Source: Terfezia claveryi
Taxonomy: Eukaryota; Ascomycota; Pezizomycetes; Pezizales; Pezizaceae
DNA: 64,000 bases
Direction of reading: 5' to 3'
Assembly (NCBI GenBank): GCA_015179025.1
Contig: WHUX01000120.1
Span: 99,879 to 163,878, forward strand
The translations under genes and the position numbers were made by a program. Each line of letters opens with the position of its first letter. The stretch's first letter is position 1. The notes below the pieces were generated by a model. It had not been told where the DNA came from and made no database searches. It saw nothing but the letters and a program-made list of their open reading frames with translations. Of this stretch, positions 21,975 through 33,892 are shown in pieces.

Positions 21975-24316
21975 CCAATATTCTCGAACTCATTTACTCA
22001 GATCTTAGTGGTAAACTCCCCACACCCTCTTTTGGTGGAGCAAGCTACTTCATCACACTTATTGATAACTACTCTCGTGCTTCTTGGGTCTACTTCCTTA
22101 AACAGAAATCCGACTCAACCAAATCAATCCAAGACTTTGTTACCTTGGTTGAAAAGCAAACATCACACCATGTTAAACGGTTTCGCACTGATAATGGTGG
22201 AGAGTATATTAATAAAGATCTCGAATAGTTCTTTAAGTCAAAAGGCATCGTGCATGAACTAACGCTCCCTTACTCTCATGAATCTAATGGTGTAGCTGAA
22301 CACTTCAACCGAACAATACAGAATAAGATGAGGGCTATGTTGACGAATATAGACAAAAGATTCTGGGCTGAAGCATGCTCAACTTCGACCTATCTCCGAA
22401 ATCGGTCACCTCATAGTGCTGTCAAAGGGAAGACTCCCTACGAGGTCTTTCATGGCAATAAACCTACTATCTCTCACCTTCAACCCTTCGGTAAGGAATG
22501 TTATATATACATACCTAAGGAACGACAACCTGCAGGCAGTAAACTCCTACCATGGGCTGAGAAAGGTATATTCATTGGTTATACTAATAGCACAGCTATC
22601 TATAAGGTCCATGTACCTTCTAGAAAGCATACTTATACAGTTCGAGCACAAGATATCATTTTCGGACCAAGTACAACTCCAGAAGGGGTACCTCCACCTA
22701 CATCTAACTCGACTAATCCATTACGGTCACCAACTACGAATACTGCTTCTCTTTCTGCTTCTCTACTTGAAGTAATCCTATACACTAGCTCAGAATTCCC
22801 AAACGAATATCCCTGGCAACAATGATGTATACGAAATCCAAAACAAGCAGAAGAATAGTATTTTAAGGGACACCCACTCCTTCATAAAGCATGGTTCCCT
22901 AGTATGACTCTTTTCCATCCAACTGAAACAACATCAGTCACAACTACTTCCTCACCACCTATTCCTTCAACATCAACTGCAATATCATCTTCTCCTCCAC
23001 CAGCACCTGGACCAATATCCAAACCAACTCCACAAGTTCACTTACCTCCTCCACCTCAAAATCGAGATAAATATTCATCACTTACTTCACTTCCTCAAGA
23101 CCTTCGACAATCTTTACCCGATGACTCCAATGATGGAAACTTCACCCGAATCGTTAGTAGAAAAATAGTTAGACCTACAACCATCACTAAGGCAGGTCGA
23201 GCTGTTTTTAAACCAATAAAATTTGGAACTGCACAAGCTACTATCATCCCTATAATTGGTACAAAGATACAGTTTGATGGTCGTTCTAGATTAATCGAAG
23301 AACCACCTGAAGTCTTTGATGAGGATAACGAAGAAGATAAAGTGTTGATCACTTTAGTCTTACAACATGGTGATAAACCTCAAACCTATAAACAGGCTGT
23401 TAATTCACCTAAAGAAGAAAAATGGAGAAAGGCTATGAATAATGAGCTGGAAGCTATGAAGGATCAAGATGTTAGGAAAGTGGTTCCAACACTACAAGAT
23501 AGGAATATTATTGGAAGCAAGTGGGTATTTAAGATTAAGCGAGATACTAATGGGAATATTGATAGGTAGAAGGCTTGTCTAGTTGCACAAGGTTTCTCTC
23601 AACAACCTGGCATAGACTTCGATGAAATCTTTTCTCCTGTTGTCTGATACAACTCTCTCCGCCTCCTTATCACTTAATCTGCCCACTTCCAATAGGAACC
23701 TCAACAAATGGATATCAAAGCAGCCTTCCTTTATGGCTCTTTGAATGAAATTATCTACATGCAACTTCCAGAAGGCACCCGGATTGACGGCATGTGTGCT
23801 AAACTTAACCGATCCATCTATGGATTAAAGCAGTCTCCTCGTCAGTGGTATGGACGATTAACATCTTTCCTCCTGACAATAGGTTTCTCTGCTTGTGCCT
23901 TTGACCTCTGCGTCTTCATCCATAAGTTTGGCACAATTATACTCACCCTTTATGTCGATGACATTACTTTATTCGGATATAAAGACTCAGCCATTATGAA
24001 GTCTACCAAACAGTCACTCAAACAAGAGTTTAAGTTAACTAATATGAGTAACTTATATTGGCTTCTAGGAATTCGAATTAAGTACTCTAAGCATAGTATC
24101 ACACTATCCCAATCCTCCTATATCGACAAAATCCTCGAACGTTTTGGTATGATGGACTGCAACCCCGTCCCTCTTCTTCTTGATTCGAACCATACTCTTC
24201 GACAATATACAGATGAAGATGAGGTTACTGACATCTCCCTCTATCAACAAATCATTGGATCACTCATGTATGCAGTTATTGGAACGCGTCCTGACCTGGC
24301 TTACTCATCAGCAACT
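21975..24316 (+). pseudogene. Copia D integrase core and reverse transcriptase
   Basis: The integrase core keeps its Asp-Asp-Glu residues in IYSDLSG (about 21999), FRTDNGGEY (about 22186) and NGVAEHFNRT (about 22290). After a Pro/Ser/Thr-rich linker comes RT: KWVFKIKRDTNGNI (about 23518), DIKAAFLYGSLNE (about 23711) and the catalytic YVDDITLFG (about 23952). The reading ends at GTRPDLAYSSATT, where element E is inserted; the rest is at 33893-34472. Stops near 22228, 22823, 23568 and 23647 break it. Confidence 0.92.
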
Positions 24317-24318
24317 AC

Positions 24319-24400
24319 GTTATTTGCGTCAGGTGCGTCAAACGCACCAGACGCCATATTGCAAAACTCAACATTGTGACGCAGAGGTATTTCCTCTAAC
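24319..24400. repeat. Left terminus of element E with hairpin
   Basis: Positions 24326-24338 and 24342-24354 form 13-bp inverted arms around CAA, with one internal A:A mismatch (half-site GCGTCAGGTGCGT). The following segment, TATTGCAAAACTCA then TTGTGACGCAG, recurs with few changes at about 53250-53279. At the right end of E two smaller hairpins occur (GCAGAA/TTCTGC at 33863-33878 and GATACA/TGTATC near 33760). These are candidate transposase-binding ends. Confidence 0.7.
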
Positions 24401-24539
24401 TCTCGGGACGTACAATAATCACTTCCAACATTTCTACTCTAACTCTTACTTTAGCTGTGCTGTTACCATTCAAACCGACGTCCCGCGTTCTTAACGTTTC
24501 GCCTTTGAATTGACTTTGCTAATACACTTTTACCCGTCT

Positions 24540-24905
24540 ATCCTCCCGACCACATCTAACCTTCTGTTGTCATTCCCGCGTCACTGTTCATCTATTTAGT
24601 TCTCTCATGGTATCCATCTCCCAATCCTCTTTTCGGCGTTCCTTGCCCTTGCCCCACGTCTTTAACTTCTCTATCCTACAATAGCTCTTCAGGTGTTCCT
24701 AATCCGACACCTCGCGTTTCTATCTTCTCCATCCTATATTTGTCTTTTTGATGTTTCTTAGCCAAACCCCCGCGTTTCTAATTTCCCCATCCTACAATAG
24801 CCCTTCAGATACTTTTAATCCGACACCTCGCATTCATAACTTGCCCTATCCAATAATTGCCCTTCAGAGATTTCTATTCCTACTCGTCACATTCTTTACT
24901 TGACC
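24540..24905. repeat. Tandem array of ~58-bp units near left end of E
   Basis: At least four degenerate units are aligned by CATCCTACAATAGCCCTTCAG and CCGACACCTCGCGTTTCTAA-like words, at a spacing of 57-60 bp. No gene is present. It is the E counterpart of the subterminal array of element I, although the unit sequence differs. Confidence 0.7.
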
Positions 24906-25251
24906 ATTATACTCTCTGCGTGTGCAAATGTTCTCCTTTTAATCTGCGTTCCATTTGCTAATTACCAAACATATCTTCCATAAACAAAAAAAAACCTCAT
25001 TCACAGCAGAAGTTCCTTACGACCTCCAACACCAAGAAATGAAATCCAACGCAATGCATACTCTTTCCTCCCACCAAATTACATCTACCAACCTTCCTCG
25101 TCCCAGCTTCCAGTGAACACATTTTATGAAAAAGAAACACACGACCACACGCAAGCAAAAGAAATACAGCTAATGAGATAACATAACCCCATAGAGAGAA
25201 TAGCCTTGAAACTGACATAGAAAAACCCATTCCCTCAAACATCCAACTTCT

Positions 25252-26679
25252 TCAGTCACTTTCTGTGTCCTCTTCGTCTATATCCTCTATCCCTATCAGT
25301 GCATCATCAACCTCCGGGTTTAATGGTCCAGCCAATTCTACTGATAAATCTCTTAGTAGACTCCCTTCACGACGGCGCTTCTCTGCTGGCACCTCTAATC
25401 TTTTATCCGAGTGCTCTAGCTCCTTTCTCAATTCCGCCTCATATCGTGCTTCATCTTTGACTTGTGGTACGTCAACTGGTTCTACTTCCACCATCCTTAC
25501 CTGAGCTGCAATCCGACGTGCCAAGTCAGCCTTGATGTTATTCACCATGAGGTCCTTTATTGCTTTTGGATGAATCTCCTATGTATTCATTAGCCTCTCA
25601 TGTATGCCTGTTTTGCGTTAGTCCCTTGTCCAACATTGTGCGTCCATTTGTTGCTCTTCATTGGTTATTCTCAACTTACACCAGGTGGTTTCGTATTTGA
25701 ACTCCTGCATGACTGGATTACAATCTCCTGTTTTCCATGCTTTCAAACTGTGACGCATTGCTGAGGCCACAAAGCATATGAAGACACCATTGATTCTATC
25801 CAGAAAGCCCGAGTCCCTATTCCCCTTCATTTTTGGGCCTTGGAAATACCGTTGATGTATTATATTAACGATCTCCTTCGCACGGAACCGTCCCCTAAAC
25901 TCCTTTTTGGACATCAATATTAGCATCAGATATTAGACTGGTGGTGTTTGCCATCCGACTAAGTTACATCCCGACTGCTTTGCTTGCAGATAAATCAATC
26001 TCCTTCCAGCAAGTACTCAACCTTTGTCTTCATACATTCCTTTAGTAACTGGCTAATACCATACACTCTCGTGATACTTGCCCGACATTCATATATTAGA
26101 TGTGCCCTTGTGCGGGAATGAATGCTTTTGAGCTGTTTCGAATCAGCAATCCAACGCCCCAAATCGGATTGGATATTATACAAATATATCAACCACTCTT
26201 ACTCGTTCTATCTGGTGAGGCCCCGTTTGTACCTTATCCCAGGTATGCTGTATGAGCAGGAGTAATTCACCCAGTATTAGCAGAGGTTTCCTATAATATG
26301 TGTAGTTGGTCACAATCTTTTGTGTGGTACTCGCAAAAGGTTGTAAAATGTTGGGAATAGCTGAAAAGGTTTGTGTTCCTCTTCCAATGCCCGGCGCGAG
26401 CACAGCAGTGTCAACGAAAGTTTCCACTTCTGATTCGGAATCACTTCTGCCATCCTATGTCGGAATTAGCTTACAATCTGACCAAAATATTACCTTCCTT
26501 ATACAAACCTCATTATCAAATGTGATGTTATTTGTGAATGCCGCCACAGTTTCAACTATTGGTTATGGTTGAATCACAGTTGCTACAATTTGAGAGGCCT
26601 TACGTTTACGGCTTGCCTGCCCAGTTGGTGCAGTAGCTTGCTGAGAAGTAGCTTGCTAGGAAGATGTTTTGCGAGGCAT
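25252..26679 (-). pseudogene. Element E ORF1 (DUF6532-like), broken
   Basis: The start is the ATG at 26679 (MPRKTSS), giving a basic N-terminus, and the stop lies at 25252 after an acidic tail (DALIGIEDIDEEDTESD). About 475 codons in all. A long helical middle includes TNYTYYRKPLLILGELLLLI (about 26310) and TRAHLIYECRASITRVYGIS (about 26090); the latter is in another frame, so frameshifts lie near 26190 and 25950. The block VNIIHQRYFQGPKMKG then SAMRHSLKAWKTG (about 25770-25870) matches ORF1 of element I. Similarity to fungal DUF6532 is suspected, function unknown. Several stops read as CAA/CAG to TAA/TAG. Confidence 0.62.
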
Positions 26680-26969
26680 TGCGAATGAAAAAGACTTGCG
26701 CAGGAGGTTTGTATAGAAATATTCCAACGCAAAGCATCTAATTCATTTCTTTGAGCATACAACTTGCTAATTAAATCCCCCTCCAAAAAAAATTTAAAAA
26801 TCCACCCCCCCTCCCAAAAAAAAAAAAAAAGGAAAAAAAAACAACAAACACAGATCACCTAGACAAAAAAAAAGGAGAAAAAAACAACGAATACAGATCA
26901 CCTAAAAAAAAAAAAAAAAAAACGAACAGTCCTCCGACACAGACCCTCTCCTTCCAACACATACCATCC
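26680..26969. other. Intergenic spacer with A-rich runs in element E
   Basis: Holds several long A runs (26816-26830, 26867-26872, 26905-26922) and repeated CACAGATCACCT words. It is probably the 5' untranslated region of ORF1 and the 3' side of ORF2. No gene is seen. Confidence 0.5.
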
Positions 26970-28246
26970 TTAGATCAGATCCATCCAGACCAAATTGGCC
27001 ACATTTACTCCTGCCTCGTGCGTGGCTTGTTCTCTTGCCCTGTGTGCAGCTGGCGGAGCTACCGGATCTTGTCCGGCTCTAGCTTGTGCCACCGCTGAAG
27101 CACCTGCAGCTATTGGTCTCCTTGCTAGGAGCATTTCCCTGCCATTTTGTGGCTGGGGATCCAGTTCTTGCATGATGTTCCATGCTGGAGAATCTGAATC
27201 ATAAATTTCCTCAGCTGGGAACCTTTCCCTCTGCTTCTGCTTCATCTGACGCAAAGCCCTCTTCTGCCTCTTAATTTGCTTGTGGAGCTTTAGCTTCTGC
27301 TCCTCAAATGCTTCCATTGTCCTCGGGAAGGTATGTTTGGCAAAGCCGGCAAGATTTCGACTCAATGAGTCAGAATCCTCGGCAGGGTCCATGTACACCT
27401 CAGCTGCATCCAGGAAGTCAGCTGCAAAGTATGCACCATCATCGGGAGGTGGGCTGTCTGCCACCACAGGCTCCATAGCCGGATCCCTATACAGGATAAC
27501 TTGTATCCTAATTGGTTTGGAGAAGCTTAGCTCCAAAAATGCCTGCACCTCCTCGTTGGTTTGCAGATACGTGGCGGAAGGGATTGTATTGGGTGGGTTG
27601 GGGTTGTCTAGTGCTCCGTAGACAGCCCGCACTTTTCTCCCAGCTGGGATCCTTTCCCGAATCTTATCCACAATCTCTAAAAGGGATGCCAACTTCAGAA
27701 TTGCAACACAGTTGCTTGGTGCTTCATCCCACTTATATTGGCCATTTGCGTCTTGTACCTCAGCTCCTCGGGTTGGATCAATGAGGAATAACCTCACAGG
27801 CTTTCGGAAACCCTCCTCAACGTTCTGGTCTGCATTCCGCCCCGGTGGGTTGGCCACCCCCCCTGCATTGGCCCCCTCCCCAAACTGGACATCTGGAGCA
27901 TTCGCAGCTAGGTTTGCTACTTGTGCTAATGTGTGCCCGCGCTCTGTGTCTCTTGCCTTTTTAAGGACGTCTTGCAAAATCTTGTCAAGAGCAGCCTCAG
28001 CTGCTCTTTTGATTGGTGCTGCCCCATTTTGGATGAGCGCAATTCCAGATGCAGGGAGCCTAGTCTCCTGCTGGGCGTAGGTTTTGAATTGACCCCAGAG
28101 GGCATTCCCGGCCTGCCGTTTCCCCGTTATCTCCTATGCTCGTGCCCACCCTTTGACCCCATTCCTCCAGTTTGAGTACCGGGGATCATTTTCCTCTCAT
28201 CCTAATAGTGCCTTTGCTTAGCTAACTTCTTGCGCTGCAGATGGCA
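26970..28246 (-). pseudogene. Element E ORF2 (coiled-coil accessory protein), nearly intact
   Basis: The long uninterrupted part is 26970-28118; reading on in the same frame to the ATG at about 28246 (MPSAAQEVS) adds three stops, each a C-to-T change of CAA, CGA or CAG, giving about 425 codons originally. The N-terminal block [15 protein letters not shown] and the middle [16 protein letters not shown] are shared with ORF2 of element I. A Lys/Arg/Gln-rich stretch ([20 protein letters not shown], about 27250) looks like a basic coiled coil suited to DNA or protein binding. I recognise no named domain. Its conservation beside a transposase suggests an accessory role. Confidence 0.65.
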
Positions 28247-29250
28247 TTTGGACGAACTACATTGGAAATTTAGATACCCCCGTTGGAAACTATGCTTTAG
28301 AGATACTTACGTTATGTATGTTAGGTGTTATTCAAATGGAAAGTTATGATGGCGGGAAGGTATTGTGATGATGGCGGGAGGTATTGTGAATAGCTACTGA
28401 GAATAATTGATTCATAGATCTATGGGGGTATTTATGGACTCTACGAAGTTGGACATAAGAGTAGGCCATGTTTGCTTGGTCAGTAATCAACATGGCCAGT
28501 CACTCCAGTTCTGTATGGCCTGCATAAGGCCATGATCTTTATGTTAATTATTGGACATGTTTGCTTCAAGCAGTCGGCAATCCACATAGCCATCTATGCC
28601 TGCATAAGACTATGACCTTTGTGTTAATATCTAGCTCTGTGTAAACGACTTTCAAAAGCTCTCCAACCTTGTAAGTTGGAATCTGAGTGTACTACATACT
28701 TTCTGTTGTGTGTGGATGTTGTTGTGACAGGCACAATAGCGAAATACAAATAACCATGGCACAATGGAAAGTATGCAATACACGCAGATTCTAACTTACG
28801 AGGTTGGGTCGAGTTATTTGGTAGCGCTATCCCAAATCTAAGCCTGTTTGGAAAGCAGCTTGTACCCCTTCTAGTAAATTTTCTAAGTCAGAAAGACTTA
28901 GAACATTGCATATGTATGTGATAGCGCCAAATATTAATAACTTATTTAGAGCCACTGTATCAAGCCCCTGATACAGAAGTCATCCGACCACTTAAGTTGG
29001 AATCTAAGTGCGCTGCAAATATGCTGTTGTCCCATAGATCTTTGTAATACTTAGCTACTCACATCAATTCCTTCCCAATTGGGTATGAGACTAGCAGCCG
29101 TACATATAGAGACCATAGCACTAACACGGGTTTGATTTGCTCCCCACCCCCAAATCTCTTAATACATATAAACCTCAACATCTGCAATACATTAATTGCT
29201 ATTATTGACTATTAGCTATTCTGCCACTACTATCATTATGCCTTTACGTT
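28247..29250. repeat. Non-coding spacer of E with an imperfect inverted repeat and a direct repeat
   Basis: No gene is visible between ORF2 and ORF3. An inverted repeat at 28663-28807 has arms of about 41 bp with about six mismatches (start CCAACCTTGTAAGTTGGAAT, mirrored at GAGGTTGG), and a third partial copy of the arm lies near 28995. A direct repeat of about 80 bp (CATGTTTGCTT to TTATGTTAAT) occurs at about 28468 and 28556. The foldback could be a small MITE-like insertion or a regulatory hairpin. Confidence 0.65.
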
Positions 29251-29337
29251 AACCTCGCCAGAAACTGATGTTCCCACCACCAGAACTATCTCCAAAAGAT
29301 AGTACAAATAGGTATGTCCTACTTAGCTTAGCAAAGA

Positions 29338-29572
29338 AACCCCCTTTGGTTGAGAAAGCCCCCCTTTGGTTGAGAAAGCCCCCATTTGGTCGAGAAAGCC
29401 CCCCTTTGGTTGAGAAAGCCCCCCTTTGGTTGAGAGCCCCCCTTAGGAGACCCCTTTGGAGTGAGAGCTCTCCCATTAGAGTGAGAGTCCTCCCATTGGA
29501 GTGAGAGCCCTCCCATTTAAGTGAGAGCCCTCCCATAATTGGAGCGAGAGCCCTCCCATAATTGGAGCGACA
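29338..29572. repeat. Two adjacent minisatellites in element E
   Basis: The first block has five units of about 21 bp (CCCCCTTTGGTTGAGAAAGC), the second five to six units of about 20-22 bp (GAGTGAGAGCCCTCCCATTG). They lie just upstream of ORF3. The open frames on both strands follow from the repeat and are not taken as genes. Confidence 0.85.
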
Positions 29573-29611
29573 GTCTTAGTCCTAGCTAATATTTTCTTAG
29601 TATTAATAAAG

Positions 29612-30137
29612 ACCCAACGAAGACATTATATAGAACACAAAGCAGGCGTAAGCGGATAGCTCCTCCCCCAAGTGCCCTATCGGAATTAACCACCGATATT
29701 GAGGATATGGAGGAGGATATGGAAGTACTACCCATGTCGCTATCACTACATAGTAAGTGAGCAAAGAAACGTTTGGAGTCGGATTATCTAGGGTTATCTA
29801 TAACTAGCAATGAATTAGAGAACCAAGAAAATATGCCACTTGCAGTCCTATTTCCACCCCCTCCCATGCCTCCACCGACCCCAATCCCTCCCCTAACTCC
29901 AGAGGCTCCTCCAAATCTAGCGCCTCCACTATCTGCAAAGTCAAATCAGAGGCAGCGAATAAGACAACGGCATGCCCATCGCGAACGTCTATGGAAACGT
30001 AGTTAGAGGGGAAGGATGAGGCAGGAAAGGATTGATGATTTGGGGGATGGAAGAGTCAATATCAAGGTTCATGCAGGAAGTGATTCTTTTGTTCAGGTTG
30101 GAAATTGTAGTTTTATTAAAGGGGGAGAGCAAACATA
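29612..30137 (+). pseudogene. Element E ORF3: small acidic/proline-rich/basic protein
   Basis: One frame of about 175 codons contains an acidic segment (TDIEDMEEDMEVLP, about 29690), a Pro-rich segment (about 29850-29930), a basic segment (RQRIRQRHAHRERLWKR, about 29950) and a C-terminal GRVNIKVHAGSDSF (about 30048). TGA at 29758 (probably CGA) and TAG at 30004 interrupt it, and the start is not certain. The order acidic, Pro-rich, basic, then a beta-like GS motif recurs in the reading frame at 60572-61027. No known domain is recognised. Confidence 0.45.
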
Positions 30138-30629
30138 ATAAACTATGAGAGTGTTCCAACCAGTGAAGTTGGAACTTATGTCCAATAGATTGGACCTTAA
30201 CCAAGGATAGGAAGCACTCCAGCCTCATCTTGTTGTTCTTGCCAGCGTGATCGCAGTGACTTTAGTTCGCTGATCGAGGCATTGAATTTAGAAGCAACAA
30301 GATGAAGGTAAGGGCTCTCCCAACTCCAGAGGTAGAGGGCAGTCTCCATAGTAGAGGGAAGTAAGGAAGGATGCAAAGGTTGTGTATTTGGTGTGGGGTA
30401 GAAGAAAGAAAGTAAGTAGAGAGAAGATTAGGAAGGGGGGTAGAGCCAAAGGTATTGTGCGCAGTCGGTCTTGGCAAAATCCAACGCATCACGGCGGATA
30501 GAATCCCTTATTTAGTGCGATTGGAGCCTTGGCGCTTATGAAGCTTATTCCCTGAGATTCTGTTAATGAAAATATTACACCATAAAATCTGTCTCTTACA
30601 ACATTTTACAACCTCCGTGATGTTTCAAA
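30138..30629. other. Spacer upstream of the transposase of E
   Basis: No gene is supported. Open minus-strand frames here are short and show nothing recognisable. It likely holds the promoter of the transposase gene, but no clear TATA element stands out. Confidence 0.45.
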
Positions 30630-33560
30630 ATGAACAGATACAAAACCCTATGCCAATGGTACCCACGATTCTATACTTCAGCTGGAGCATATTCAAATCA
30701 TCTGGCGAAGGTTCATCCTGAAAAAAACGTAAAGGATCTTAATGGGCCACTGCCACCATCTCGAAAGTGTCGGTTCTCCAACACCAGAGATACTGTTGAT
30801 TTAGATTATGACATAGACGAAGTCAATTTTACCTATATTATATCTGCCGATGTTGATTACTACTCTGATTCATGCCATAGCGAGGGATCTGATAGGGAGG
30901 CTTCGACTTTTTGTGTTGAACCAAAATCCGACGAGGGAAGTCAGTATGCTATCACCTATCCACGTGCAAGCAACCCAATACGTCAACATGTATTTCCGGA
31001 GGAAGACTGAAACTTCAATTTGTTTGCTCCATTCCACACCCCAATTGATTATCTACTGGCACGCTTCTTCAATTCTACAAAGACCTCACAGTCAAAGATC
31101 GACCAGTTTTTCAAAGATAACCTCTTGAAAGGCCTCAATCCAACGCACGAGGGTCAATTTCAGTCAGCGTATACAATGTATAAGCTTATCGACGCGGCGG
31201 CAAATGAACCTTCCTGGCACTCAGGAATAGTGAACTACCATTACTCAAGGGGGTGGCCTTTTATTATCGGAATATTATTACAGCAGTGAAGTACCTTCTA
31301 CGCCAAAAGGTTTATGCCAGCGAGATGGCGTGGGGCCCGCAGCAAGAATACGACAATAAAGGGAACAGAGTATATAGTGAAATCCATATTGCAAAGTGGT
31401 GGGAAGACACTCAGGTGAGCAATTTCTGTGTGCTATGTCGGATATCCAACTAACTGAAACGGATAGGCTTTGCTACCCGAAGGCGGGACACTTGTTCTGA
31501 TTTTACTAGCATCAGATGAAACTCACCTAACGAATTTCTCTGGAGACAAAAAGTTATGGCCTGTTTATATGAGTATCGGCAATATCGGAAGCTCCATAGG
31601 CAATTCACATACGATGCATGCCTGGATACAAATTGCACTGCTACCGATTAGGCCGAAACGAATCAACAAAATACTTGGGTATTCGGTAGAAATGCAGGAA
31701 ATTCAGGAGTTGCAAACCATACACAATGTTTTGGCGCATTTGCTGAAACCGCTATCTGACGTGAGATGTCAGAAAGGCTACGAGATAGTTTGTACTGATG
31801 GGAATGTACACTTATGCTTTCCTAAGCTCTTTTGTTGGCTCGCTGACTATATGGAAAATGCTACAATCTATGGTATTGCAAACAACCGCTACCCTTCTTG
31901 CACAATCCCTGTCGAGAAGCTTGGTAAGTATTCAAGAAGTGGTTATCCAGCTCACTCACATCAAAATTATGCCGCAGCGTACAACAATTTCGACGCTATC
32001 TGTTTGAAAGCAAACGGCATTAAAAACATCAAAAACGCCTTGTAGTCAGTCCCAAATATAAATCCGCCTGAGCTCATTTGAGCAGATATTTTGCACAATA
32101 TCCTCCTAGGAGTGTTAAATCATTTCATGGATTGGATTCAAGGTTTTCTAGAATACTATGAGCGGATTAATGCATTTGACTATGTCTGGCATCGGTTGCC
32201 TCCCTACCCTGGATTTTCAGTTCAGAATAAGGGATACCGAGTTGTTTCACAATGGTCGGGAAAGGAAATGCGGAACTTTGTTAAAGTCATTCTTGAAACA
32301 TTTACTGCGGTGTTGAGTCGGAAGGCCAACCAACCACGGCCTACCGGAGGTTAGGTACAGGAGTTCAATCGAGCAATTCGCTACGTACGTAGCATCACTG
32401 ACTTCTATCTCATGACTCAGTATCCTAGTCATACAGATAAGACAATTTCTTATTTACAAGAATATTTGCGTATGTTTCATGAAACTAAAGATGTGTTCTT
32501 GAGGTTCCGTGCTGATAAGAAAACAAGAAAGGCTGCTGCAGAAGCACATAAGAATTTGTTGTAGGAACAAGCGGGATCGTTGGTTGAAGACCTCACAGCA
32601 TCGGAAAAGGTTAGGATGCATCAAGAGAATACCTTGCACCGTCCGAAATTGGTGAATGATATTTTACAAGAAGAGGCGCACTTCAATTTCCCAAAAGTCC
32701 AATTAATTTCCTATTATGCCGAACAGATTCTGAAGTTTGGGGCTCTAGCTCAATATTCTACAGATATCAGTGAAGCCATGCATAAAGGCCTTAAGGATGC
32801 TTACCGTCGAAGTAATAGGGTTAATGCAACACCACAAATAGTTACTACCTACACGAGAGATCATACTTTTGCCATGAAGGACTTGACACTTAATCTATGA
32901 AACCAGGTTAGGCAAAACGGAGATGTGACGCCAGGTGTCGGACAGGTCTACTTGAAGTTGTGGGTGAAAATTGAGTTGGGATTAATACCCAGCCTTGAGG
33001 ATCTGGAGCATGTAACCGGCTTACTAGATCTAGTGCTGACAACGCAAGCGTTTTTAAGGCAGGAAGTTAGAAGCATAGATTCCGTCCCTACCGGGCTGTT
33101 AGTTCAGGAAATTTGTTCATATAGGATGCTTCAAATTCCAGTGCCAAAATTCAATGGAGAAGGGTTCATTTTGCACAATGCTAGATGCATCGAGAAGTTT
33201 CGCAGGAAGGAAAGACACGATTGGATATAGGTAAGGAGACAGCGTGTATTGGATGAGGCACCAGTAGGGACGCTGAATAGACGAATACTAGGACGAATCA
33301 ATATATTGTTCAAAGTAATAACTATGGCAGGAATAGTGTACGGGTTGGCGCATGTGAATTTGCTTCAATGCATCGGGGGAAATGCTGTGCAGGGTACAGA
33401 AGGGATGGTTCGCATTGGATTGCCAATAAGTGGGGAAGGGGTTATAGTTAAGATATCACAAATAGAAGGGATTGCGCATTTGATACCATTAGAGCCGGAG
33501 GAAAGTTGGTTGGTAAATAATAGAATAGACTTAGAGACGTGGAATACGATTTATGATTAG
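30630..33560 (+). pseudogene. Element E transposase, Plavaka type (KDZ/CACTA-like)
   Basis: The ATG at 30630 opens MNRYKTLCQWYPRFYTSAGA, which looks like a C2H2 zinc finger (L and two H at SNHLAKVH) whose second Cys is now Tyr (TAC). The central region is typical of Plavaka transposases: FFKDNLL (about 31100), LASDETHLTNFSGDKKLWPVYMSIGNI region (31504-31580), CTDGNVHLCFPKLFCW (about 31792), ILHNILLGVLNHF (about 32092) and HKGLKDAYRRSNR (about 32779). The C-terminus is ESWLVNNRIDLETWNTIYD. A 52-bp intron, 31415-31466 (GTGAGC, CTAAC, TAG), is likely. Stops near 31008, 32043, 32352, 32562, 32898 and 33229 disable it; some may be further introns. Confidence 0.8.
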
Positions 33561-33892
33561 AGAAGTGGAATATGATTTATGATTAGGAAATAATAAACTT
33601 GTGACTACAGTTGGGGGAAGAGCTACAAAGAACGTGAAGTGTCGGATATAAAACAGGTACCAGGCAAACGTTAGAAGACTATGTGTGGGGGTGTATGGAG
33701 GTAAGCAGAAAATTGTAACGTATGGGACGGTATAAAAATAGTTGACGCGTCCTGATACAGATTTGTATCTGCAGTTGTGTCAGGATGCACATCAGATGCA
33801 AAGAAGGTAAAAAGGTTGTTGTGACGCATAGGATGGAGAAAACGTAGAAAGTGCGTCCTGATGCAGAATTTCTTCTGCTGATGCTCTGTAAC
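33561..33892. repeat. Right terminal region of element E
   Basis: Non-coding. GTCAGGATGC- and CGTCCTGATGC-type words are repeated (about 33750, 33776, 33853) with small hairpins, ending at CTCTGTAAC. The same vocabulary appears at the left end of E and at 40490-40531 at the right end of element I. Confidence 0.65.

Larger units (their letters stand above)
24317..33892 (+). mobile_element. Element E: complete ~9.6 kb Plavaka-type DNA transposon with three accessory ORFs
   Basis: The element splits the copia D coding frame between RT and RNase H. Its ends are GTTATTTGCGTCAGG on the left and, as reverse complement, GTTACAGAGCATCAG on the right, so the termini are weakly inverted. The exact junction is unsettled: AACT occurs on both sides (24313-24316 and 33890-33893) and could be a 4-bp duplication. 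Inside lie ORF1 and ORF2 on the minus strand, ORF3 and the transposase on the plus strand. The gene set is shared with element I. Every gene has stops, so this copy is dead, though much better kept than I. Confidence 0.85.

Noticed and set aside
27280..27621. Plus-strand frames opposite E ORF2
   Set aside because: Antisense shadows of the longer minus-strand ORF2, which is supported by similarity to the copy in element I.
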